From the NCBI GenBank assembly GCA_028532765.1, contig JAQQAR010000007.1:1-41916 (forward strand): a DNA stretch of 41,916 nt, read 5' to 3'. This document shows, in pieces, positions 35,119-41,916 of the stretch. Made by a program: the position numbers and the translations under genes. The notes beneath the pieces are model-generated. The model saw only the letters and a program-made list of their open reading frames with translations. It searched no databases and was not told the origin of the DNA. The number at the start of each line of letters is the position of its first letter. The first letter of the stretch is position 1. Origin of the DNA: Sphaerochaetaceae bacterium. GTDB taxonomy: Bacteria; Spirochaetota; Spirochaetia; Sphaerochaetales; Sphaerochaetaceae.

Positions 35119-35427
35119 TTACTGTTTAATCTCTACATCCACACCGGCAGGGAGCTCAAGCTTCATGAGGGCATCCATGACTTTTGATGTAGGATCCAAA
35201 ATGTCAATCAACCTTTTGTGGGTTCTCATCTCAAATTGTTCACGAGACTTTTTGTTGACAAAGGGCGATCTCAGGACAGTGTACTTGTTGATACGGGTTG
35301 GGAGAGGTACAGGACCTGACACTGTAGCACCAGCCCTGACAACGGTATCTACGATAGCTTTTGAGCTCTGTTCAACCAGCTCAATATCAAAACCTCTCAG
35401 CCTAACTCGAATTCTCTCTTTAGCCAT
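35119..35427 (-). CDS. rpsJ: 30S ribosomal protein S10
   Basis: S10 also acts as NusE in antitermination. The 102 residues carry [20 protein letters not shown] and [20 protein letters not shown], then [20 protein letters not shown] and end VDVEIKQ. The GGAGG site stands 4 nt upstream of the ATG and directly follows a T-run of the hairpin at 35437-35475. It opens the S10 part of the operon. Confidence 0.98.
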   Translation of the reverse strand: MAKERIRVRLRGFDIELVEQSSKAIVDTVVRAGATVSGPVPLPTRINKYTVLRSPFVNKKSREQFEMRTHKRLIDILDPTSKVMDALMKLELPAGVDVEIKQ

Positions 35428-35436
35428 TATTCCTCC

Positions 35437-35475
35437 AAAAAACGGGCCTTGCCACCATCATCTGATGATGGCAAG
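35437..35475 (-). terminator. Terminator-like hairpin between tuf and rpsJ
   Basis: A stem of 7 bp (35455-35461 with 35465-35471) plus 4 outer bp (35448-35451 with 35472-35475) with a 3-nt bulge on one side and a 3-nt loop lies 16 nt after the tuf stop. On the minus strand a G/C-rich 5-nt stretch and then T6 (35442-35437) follow, the T-run touching the rpsJ ribosome site. It should end part of the transcripts, giving more tuf than ribosomal-protein mRNA. Confidence 0.6.
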
Positions 35476-35491
35476 ACATTCGTTGGTAACG

Positions 35492-36682
35492 TTATTCAAC
35501 GATCTCGGTAACCTGACCGGAAGCAACGGTTCTACCACCTTCGCGGATAGCGAAGCGGAGTCCCTTGTCCATGGCAACAGGGTGAATGAGTTCGACATTG
35601 ATGTCGGTGTGATCCCCAGGCAGAACCATCTGCTTGTCTTCAGGCAGAGTTACCGTACCAGTGATGTCAGTGGTGCGGAAATAGAACTGCGGACGATAGC
35701 CGCTGAAGAATGGGGAGTGACGACCACCCTCGTCCTTGCTCAGTACGTATACAGTACCGGAGAACTTGGCGTGTGGATTGATGGAATTGGGCTTTGCCAA
35801 AACCTGGCCGCGAACAACGTCCTTCTTGTCAACACCACGAAGCAGTGCGCCGATGTTATCACCAGCCTGACCTTCGTCGAGCAACTTGTTGAACATCTCA
35901 ACACCAGTAACAACAGTGTCACGGGTTTCACGGATACCAATAATGGAAGCAGGTTCGTTAACCTTGATGATACCGCGCTCGATACGACCGGTAACAACAG
36001 TACCACGGCCGGAGATGGAGAAGATGTCCTCAATCGGCATCAAGAAGGGCTGGTCAACAGCACGCTCCGGAAGCGGAATGAAGGTATCCATAGCTTCAAG
36101 CAGCTCGTCAAGGCACTTGGTCTGTTCTGGATCATCAGGATTGCTCATTGCATTAAAAGCAGAACCGCGAATGACAGGAGTATTTGCACCGTCGAAGCCA
36201 TACTCATTGAGCAGATCGCGCATCTCTTCTTCAACGAGGTCGATCAATTCAGGGTCGTCAACCTGGTCAGTCTTGTTGATGAAAACGATCAAGCAAGGTA
36301 CACCAACCTGGCGTGCGAGCAGGATGTGCTCTTTGGTCTGTGCCATAGCACCGTCAGTTGCTGCAACGACGATGATGGCGCCGTCCATCTGTGCAGCACC
36401 GGTGATCATGTTCTTGATGTAGTCAGCGTGTCCCGGGCAGTCAACGTGTGCGTAGTGCCTATTAGTAGACTGATACTCAACGTGTCTGGTGTTAATGGTA
36501 ATACCACGCTCTTTTTCCTCAGGGGCGTTGTCGATTGAATCGTAAGCAAGTGCCTTATCGCCAAACAGCTTTGCACAGTGCATGGTAATTGCTGCGGTAA
36601 GGGTAGTCTTACCATGGTCAACGTGACCGATGGTGCCTACGTTTACGTGTGGCTTCGTCCTCTGAAATTTCTCTTTTGCCAT
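35492..36682 (-). CDS. tuf: Elongation factor Tu
   Basis: EF-Tu delivers aminoacyl-tRNA to the ribosome. The 396-residue protein has the G1 motif [14 protein letters not shown] (residues about 19-32), the DCPGHADY switch II, and an NKTD guanine motif where most bacterial EF-Tu have NKCD. Domains 2 and 3 follow, with [15 protein letters not shown] in the C-terminal part. I chose the ATG at 36682 because AGGAGG stands 5 nt upstream; the GTG at 36715 gives an implausible extension. It leads a 29-gene operon, after its own promoter and a leader of about 275 nt. fusA is not adjacent. Confidence 0.98.
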   Translation of the reverse strand: MAKEKFQRTKPHVNVGTIGHVDHGKTTLTAAITMHCAKLFGDKALAYDSIDNAPEEKERGITINTRHVEYQSTNRHYAHVDCPGHADYIKNMITGAAQMDGAIIVVAATDGAMAQTKEHILLARQVGVPCLIVFINKTDQVDDPELIDLVEEEMRDLLNEYGFDGANTPVIRGSAFNAMSNPDDPEQTKCLDELLEAMDTFIPLPERAVDQPFLMPIEDIFSISGRGTVVTGRIERGIIKVNEPASIIGIRETRDTVVTGVEMFNKLLDEGQAGDNIGALLRGVDKKDVVRGQVLAKPNSINPHAKFSGTVYVLSKDEGGRHSPFFSGYRPQFYFRTTDITGTVTLPEDKQMVLPGDHTDINVELIHPVAMDKGLRFAIREGGRTVASGQVTEIVE

Positions 36683-36958
36683 CATTTCCTCCTTGTGACA
36701 TCCAATGTTAGTCACAAAAAATAATTAATATGTGCTCATAAAGGCCCAAAGCCTTTACCATTTCGATTGAGACAAACTAATTACAGGGAAACAAAACATA
36801 AGAGGATTCCAGAGGTCGGCAGGCCTGGAGGACCCATCCTGACGACATAGTATAAGTTTATAAAAAACTTGGTACTGCCTGAAACCACCTTATCATTGCT
36901 CCAGCAATAATCGGTTTGGCTCTACATACTGCCACATAGACGTACCTATGCGGACACC
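36683..36958 (-). promoter_or_regulatory. Long structured 5' leader of the tuf operon
   Basis: From the predicted start (near 36958) to the tuf ATG the transcript leader is about 275 nt and holds no gene. Six hairpins can be drawn: 36932-36953 (8 bp, one G-U), 36893-36910 (7 bp, one G-U), 36854-36870 (6 bp), 36803-36840 (5+5 bp with a 6-nt bulge), 36739-36757 (7 bp), and 36693-36717 (7 bp). The last ends right beside the GGAGG site of tuf. The layout suggests an RNA regulator of translation or termination, but I recognise no known class. Confidence 0.55.
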
Positions 36959-36964
36959 TTTAGC

Positions 36965-36993
36965 AATATACGGGAAAGCAGTTTTTATGTCAA
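36965..36993 (-). promoter_or_regulatory. Consensus sigma70 promoter of the tuf-S10-spc-alpha operon
   Basis: TTGACA (36993-36988) and TATATT (36970-36965) are exactly 17 nt apart, just after the rpsG terminator. The position fits a strong promoter for the whole run of 29 genes. Confidence 0.85.
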
Positions 36994-37023
36994 GCGATTA
37001 GGAATAATTCTATAAAGATAAAG

Positions 37024-37054
37024 AAAAACCGGCTCTTCACAGTGGAAAAGCCGG
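37024..37054 (-). terminator. Terminator of the rpoC-rpsL-rpsG operon
   Basis: CCGGCT (37029-37034) pairs with AGCCGG (37049-37054), with further partial pairing inside, and five T residues follow on the minus strand. The plus-strand side also ends in a T-rich run, but only the minus strand is transcribed here. It starts about 20 nt after the rpsG stop. Confidence 0.85.
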
Positions 37055-37072
37055 CCTTTTTTGGTTTTTTTA

Positions 37073-37558
<486 letters not shown>

Positions 37559-37561
37559 TTA

Positions 37562-37936
37562 TCAAGCCTTAGGCTTCTTGGCGCCGTATTTGGAGCGGCT
37601 TCTCTTACGATCTGCAACACCAAGGGTATCCTTGGCACCACGAACAATGTGATAGCGAACACCGGGAAGGTCCTTGACCCTTCCACCACGAAGGAGTACT
37701 ACCGAGTGCTCCTGCAGGTTATGTCCGATACCGGGGATATAGGCGGTAACTTCAATACCATTGGAAAGTCGCACACGTGCAACCTTTCTCAAAGCAGAGT
37801 TCGGCTTCTTCGGGGTTACGGTCATGACCCTAGTGCATACACCACGCTTCTGGGGACAACCTTCGAGGGCTGGGGACTTTGTCTTCTGGACAATGGTCTT
37901 TCTACCCTTTCTGATCAGCTGATTAATAGTAGGCAT
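37562..37936 (-). CDS. rpsL: 30S ribosomal protein S12
   Basis: S12 sits at the decoding centre and is the target site for streptomycin resistance. The 124 residues include [15 protein letters not shown], the [17 protein letters not shown] motif (Lys43 and Lys44) and [17 protein letters not shown]; the lysines changed in resistant strains are the wild-type ones, so this looks streptomycin-sensitive. The ATG at 37936 gives the canonical start; the extension at 37972 would add 12 residues and is rejected. Confidence 0.98.
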   Translation of the reverse strand: MPTINQLIRKGRKTIVQKTKSPALEGCPQKRGVCTRVMTVTPKKPNSALRKVARVRLSNGIEVTAYIPGIGHNLQEHSVVLLRGGRVKDLPGVRYHIVRGAKDTLGVADRKRSRSKYGAKKPKA

Positions 37937-38086
37937 CTTATCGACACACTCCCTTTTCTTTCTTTGACCCACTGCTTCTCACAAACACAGGGATCTGCGC
38001 CACCCCTACGGGCAACACGTCATATGTAAAATCCGTACCCAGCATGGACACAGCGGTGTGGTTTTACACGGTCCGGCAAGGCTGCA

Positions 38087-38106
38087 TATGCGCCAACAGG
38101 CGCATA
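38087..38106 (-). promoter_or_regulatory. Hairpin just after rpoC
   Basis: A perfect 8-bp stem (38087-38094 with 38099-38106) with a 4-nt loop lies 2 nt after the rpoC stop. No T-run follows, so it is not a clear terminator. The 136-nt spacer to rpsL shows no promoter I would accept. It may be an RNA processing site or a decay barrier between rpoC and rpsL. Confidence 0.6.
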
Positions 38107-38108
38107 GG

Positions 38109-41100
38109 TCAATCCTCGTCGGAATCGTCCACATCCACGGTATCACCCACGGATTTCATGTCTGCCAAATCTTCAACGTCAAATTCATCATCTGCAATCA
38201 TCTCTTGGTGTCGTGAAGCCTTTACTGCATCAACTCTCTGCTGCAGTCTCAGCAACTCCTCATCCTTGAGTTTAACATCGCGATAAAGGCGCATACCAGT
38301 TCCCGCAGGAATCAGGTGACCGATAATGACGTTCTCTTTCAAACCACGCAACTCATCTTTACTACCAGCTATTGCTGCATTTGTCAAGACCTTGGTTGTC
38401 TCCTGGAAGGACGCCGCACTGATGAATGAGTCGATACTCAAGGAGGCTCGCGTGATACCAAGCAGCAGTGGCTGTGCAACAGCAGGCTCACCACCTTCGG
38501 TAATCACCCGGTCATTCTCCTCGAAGAACCGATACTTGTCCACCTGCTGGCCGTGGATCAAATTGGTATCACCAACATGGACCACCTCGACCTTACGCAG
38601 CATCTGCCTGACAATAACTCCCAAGTGCTTGTCGTTGATCTGTACTCCCTGCATTCGATAGACTTCCTGAACTTCATCCACGAGGAAGGACTGCAGTGCA
38701 TTCTCTCCAAGGATATCAAGGATGTCATGGGGATCGACAGATCCATCACACAATGGCTCAGCAGCTTCGACAGAATCACCATCACGGACCAACAGGTTCC
38801 TTCCCATTGGTACCATATGCTTGTATTCATTACCGAATGGGTCAGTTACCAAGATGGTACGCTTACCCTTTACGATATTGCCAAAGCTAATTAAGCCAGC
38901 AACCTGAGCAAGGATTGCAGCGTTCTTCGGCCGGCGAGCCTCGAACAGCTCACCAACACGGGGAAGACCACCGGTAATATCCTTCGTTTTGGTCCCTTCT
39001 TTAAGCAACTTGGCGAGAATCATACCCTTGTCAATCTTCACATTGTCCTGGGTCTGGATATACGATCCGCCAGGCAGCAAGTAGACTGCAAGAATATCTC
39101 CCTTTCCATGTTCCTCACTGGTAATCTCAATACGAGGCTGCAAGGACTCAAGGCTATGCTCGGTAATCTTCTTCTCAATATTACCGGTTTCCTCATTCAC
39201 CTCTTCAACCAACGTGGTTCCCAGCTTGATATCAACAAAGTGGGAGAACCCTCCCTCTTCTGCAATAACCGGCTCACTGAACGGGTCAAATGTTACAAGC
39301 GGAGTTTTTGGTTCCAAATAGTCCCCACTCTTAACCATGAGCTCTGAACCAGCCTTCACCACCTGCGTGGTGGAGTGCCCGATCAAATAAACCTTGGACT
39401 CATATATTCTGACGGTTCCGTTCTCTTCACTTGCAACCACTTCCCCGTCCTTTTCATAGAACGGAGTACCCTTGGCTACAATATGGCCATCTTCAACAAG
39501 AAGCTTGTCGTAGGAGGATGCATCCATGATGGAGTTCACACGGAAGTATTCGATATGTCCCTTACGGGTGAACACTTCCATCTTGTCACTCTCACGAATA
39601 ACCCTTGAGCCAGTAATGGCGCCGATGACAATCGGATAGTTGAAGGTGAGCTTACTCTCCTCGGAACTGGTAGAAGCAGTACCACCAACGTGGAACGTAC
39701 GCATGGTTAGCTGGGTACCGGGCTGGCCAATCGACTGGGCAGCGATGATACCTACAGCCTCACCGATTACTACCGGCCGGTTTGTGGCAAGGTTACGACC
39801 ATAGCACTTGCGGCATACACCATGCTTTGCCTCACAGGTAAGCACAGTCTTCAGGAGGACCTGTTCAATACCAGCTTCCTCAATCTTTCGGGCAGTAATC
39901 TCGTCAATTTCCTCATTTGCAGTGGCGATAACTTCACGAGTAAATGGATGCAAGACATCCTCTACCGGACAGCGCCCTACAATGCGGTCTGCAAGGTTCT
40001 CAACAATTTCATCACCATCCTTGAGTGCTCCACGCCAGATACCATTGATGGTGTGACAGTCATCCTCATTGACCACAACGTCTTGGCTGATATCAACCAG
40101 ACGACGGGTGAGGTACCCTGCCTCAGCAGTCTTCAATGCGGTATCGGAAAGGCCCTTACGAGCACCATTGGTGGAGATGAAGAACTCGATGATCGACAAC
40201 CCTTCCTTGAAGTTCGATTTAATGGGGAATTCGATAACATCACCACTTGGCTTTGCCATCAAACCACGCATACCACCGAGCTGCCTGATCTGGGTCTTCG
40301 ATCCACGAGCACCTGAGTCTGCCATGAGGAAGAGCGGGTTGAAGCCCTTCTGGCTGACCTTCAATTCCTTCATCAACTCATCGGTCAGCAAGTCATTGGT
40401 CTGTGTCCAAACCTCAATGACCCTGTTGTACCGTTCTTCCTGAGTGATATGTCCCTGACGATACTGGTCAAGAATCTTCTGCTGCTCTAGATTGGCCTTA
40501 GTCATGAGCTCTGCCTTTCCAGCAGGTACAATCATGTCAGAGAGACCAATGGTAGCACCAAAGAAAGTTGCATATCGATATCCGAGGTCCTTGATGGAAT
40601 CAAGCATATCAACAGCAATTGAGTTGTCATTCGCCTTCAGTGTATCACCGATAAGAGTCTTCAACTCCTTATCACCCATTGTAGTGTTCTGGAAAGGAAC
40701 GCCTTCTGGGAGTGCTGCATTGAACAATACCCTTCCTGGAGTTGTCTCCAAACGGGTACCATCCTCGAATCTAAAGCGAATCTTTGCATTGTAGGAGAGC
40801 AGACCACTATCAATTGCCTGTTCCAACTCACCAATACTGGTATAGTACTTGCCCTCTCCAGGTGCGCCACTCATCTCACGGGTCAGATAGTTGATACCCA
40901 TGACCATATCCTGTGAAGGGTATACGATTGGTTTACCATTTGCAGGGTCAAGAAGGTTGGTAACCGAGAGCATCAAGGTCCAGCATTCCAACTGGGCGGC
41001 ATGAGTCAAGGGTACGTGCACAGCCATCTGGTCACCGTCGAAGTCAGCATTGTATGCATGACATACCAATGGGTGCAACTTGATGGCTTTGCCATCAACC

Positions 41101-41916
41101 AATACCGGCTCAAAGGCCTGTATACCAAGACGGTGAAGCGTAGGTGCACGGTTGAGCAATACAGGGTGGTCCTTGACGACATCGTCAAGAATCGACCAGA
41201 CGGCATCCGTCTCTTCCTCGACCAGGCTCTTTGCCTTCTTGATATTGTAGACAACACCATCCTGTACCAACTTCTTCATGATGAAAGGCTTGTACAGTTC
41301 AAGGGCCATCTTGGAAGGAAGACCACACTGATGCATCCTAAGCTCTGGACCGACAACGATAACGGAACGACCTGAGTAGTCAACACGCTTTCCAAGCAGG
41401 TTCTGTCTGAAACGTCCCTGTTTTCCCTTAAGCATGTCTGAAAGGCTCTTGAGAGGCCTATTGCTTGCACCCTTGACCACTCTCTTTCTCTTTGAGTTGT
41501 CAAACAGCGCATCAACAGCCTCCTGCAACATACGCTTTTCATTGCGGATGATGATATCAGGAGCATTAAGCTTGACCAAACGGTCAAGACGATTGTTTCT
41601 GTTAATGACCCTACGGTAAAGATCATTGAGGTCACTGGTTGCAAATCTTCCTCCATCGAGCTGAACCATCGGTCTCAGATCAGGTGGAATAACCGGGATT
41701 ACCGTAAGAATCATCCATTCAGGGCGGTTGCCGCTGTCACGGAAGTTCTCACATACCTCAATTCGCTTGAGCAGACGCTTGTCAGCCTTGTCGGCTTTCT
41801 GGCGCATCTGTTCACGCAGTTCACGGCTGAGCTCTTCAAGATCAAGGTTCACAAGCAATTTACGTACTGCCTCTGCACCCATACCTGCCTCAAATGAGTC
41901 ACCATACTGTTCACGG
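38109..41916 (-). CDS. rpoC: DNA-directed RNA polymerase subunit beta' (partial, 5' end beyond window)
   Basis: The frame is open to the window edge: upstream of an internal ATG at 41882 it continues with [17 protein letters not shown], a known beta' stretch. The 1268 residues seen are most of the protein; about 150-170 N-terminal residues are outside. It contains the catalytic motif NADFDGDQM (Mg-binding aspartates), the second zinc site with [11 protein letters not shown] plus an upstream Cys (in VGRCPVEDV), and the trigger-loop region. The C-terminus is acidic (VDVDDSDED). The rpoB gene is expected upstream. Confidence 0.98.
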   Translation of the reverse strand, partial: REQYGDSFEAGMGAEAVRKLLVNLDLEELSRELREQMRQKADKADKRLLKRIEVCENFRDSGNRPEWMILTVIPVIPPDLRPMVQLDGGRFATSDLNDLYRRVINRNNRLDRLVKLNAPDIIIRNEKRMLQEAVDALFDNSKRKRVVKGASNRPLKSLSDMLKGKQGRFRQNLLGKRVDYSGRSVIVVGPELRMHQCGLPSKMALELYKPFIMKKLVQDGVVYNIKKAKSLVEEETDAVWSILDDVVKDHPVLLNRAPTLHRLGIQAFEPVLVDGKAIKLHPLVCHAYNADFDGDQMAVHVPLTHAAQLECWTLMLSVTNLLDPANGKPIVYPSQDMVMGINYLTREMSGAPGEGKYYTSIGELEQAIDSGLLSYNAKIRFRFEDGTRLETTPGRVLFNAALPEGVPFQNTTMGDKELKTLIGDTLKANDNSIAVDMLDSIKDLGYRYATFFGATIGLSDMIVPAGKAELMTKANLEQQKILDQYRQGHITQEERYNRVIEVWTQTNDLLTDELMKELKVSQKGFNPLFLMADSGARGSKTQIRQLGGMRGLMAKPSGDVIEFPIKSNFKEGLSIIEFFISTNGARKGLSDTALKTAEAGYLTRRLVDISQDVVVNEDDCHTINGIWRGALKDGDEIVENLADRIVGRCPVEDVLHPFTREVIATANEEIDEITARKIEEAGIEQVLLKTVLTCEAKHGVCRKCYGRNLATNRPVVIGEAVGIIAAQSIGQPGTQLTMRTFHVGGTASTSSEESKLTFNYPIVIGAITGSRVIRESDKMEVFTRKGHIEYFRVNSIMDASSYDKLLVEDGHIVAKGTPFYEKDGEVVASEENGTVRIYESKVYLIGHSTTQVVKAGSELMVKSGDYLEPKTPLVTFDPFSEPVIAEEGGFSHFVDIKLGTTLVEEVNEETGNIEKKITEHSLESLQPRIEITSEEHGKGDILAVYLLPGGSYIQTQDNVKIDKGMILAKLLKEGTKTKDITGGLPRVGELFEARRPKNAAILAQVAGLISFGNIVKGKRTILVTDPFGNEYKHMVPMGRNLLVRDGDSVEAAEPLCDGSVDPHDILDILGENALQSFLVDEVQEVYRMQGVQINDKHLGVIVRQMLRKVEVVHVGDTNLIHGQQVDKYRFFEENDRVITEGGEPAVAQPLLLGITRASLSIDSFISAASFQETTKVLTNAAIAGSKDELRGLKENVIIGHLIPAGTGMRLYRDVKLKDEELLRLQQRVDAVKASRHQEMIADDEFDVEDLADMKSVGDTVDVDDSDED

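Noticed and set aside
35165..36538. Long plus-strand open frame opposite tuf (457 codons), and similar ones opposite rpsG/rpsL (37061-38029) and dnaK (9827-10747)
   Set aside because: They are mirror frames of highly expressed genes with strong codon bias. They have no family motifs and no ribosome sites.
36683..36715. tuf start at GTG 36715
   Set aside because: It would read through the ribosome site AGGAGG; the canonical start MAKEKFQR is at 36682.
36781..36837. Possible 18-codon leader peptide in the tuf leader starting ATG at 36837
   Set aside because: No ribosome site at a usable distance and no sign of a regulatory codon run.
36716..37072. tRNA gene in the gap before tuf
   Set aside because: No T-loop GTTCGANNC-type motif or cloverleaf could be drawn; only simple hairpins.

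Overview
The window is a 42 kb chromosomal block, almost certainly from a spirochaete close to Sphaerochaeta. This rests on inference from gene content: a membrane-anchored SpiroCoCo-type coiled-coil protein, a DUF6672-like protein beside a DUF3798-type ABC transporter, a single run tuf-S10-spc-alpha, a moderate GC content and no flagellar genes here. No 16S gene or database search backs the genus. All genes but one (a GerMN-domain gene at 18184-18726) lie on the minus strand, so transcription runs from the right end of the window to the left.

Right to left in transcription order: (1) rpoC (5' end beyond the window), rpsL and rpsG, closed by a strong intrinsic terminator near 37030. (2) A consensus promoter (TTGACA-17-TATATT), a structured leader of about 275 nt, then tuf and an unbroken run of 29 genes from tuf to rplQ (S10, spc and alpha operons, including secY, the short rpmJ and rpoA), ended by a terminator near 21980. 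adk, map, infA and fusA, often found in such clusters, are absent. (3) An RNA-metabolism set, rny - YmdB-like phosphoesterase - tlyA, with its own consensus promoter. (4) The convergent GerMN gene, divergent from ptsP; the two predicted -10 boxes overlap, and the ptsP start has almost no leader. (5) ptsP - der - HAD hydrolase - SpiroCoCo coiled-coil protein. (6) The chaperone set grpE - dnaK - dnaJ, with no CIRCE element but with a shared motif in front of grpE and dnaK, then rlmB. (7) A five-gene ABC importer operon (DUF3798-like binding protein, double ATPase, two permeases, DUF6672-like membrane protein) whose substrate is unknown. (8) A probable outer-membrane beta-barrel gene that is interrupted by one in-frame TAG stop and then stays open to the window edge.

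Most of the window is conserved information-processing machinery. The parts most worth following up are the uncharacterised ABC operon, the long tuf leader, the grpE/dnaK shared element, the near-leaderless overlapping divergent promoter at 18103-18154, and the nonsense codon in the outer-membrane gene. I found no tRNA, rRNA, insertion sequence, prophage or CRISPR array.
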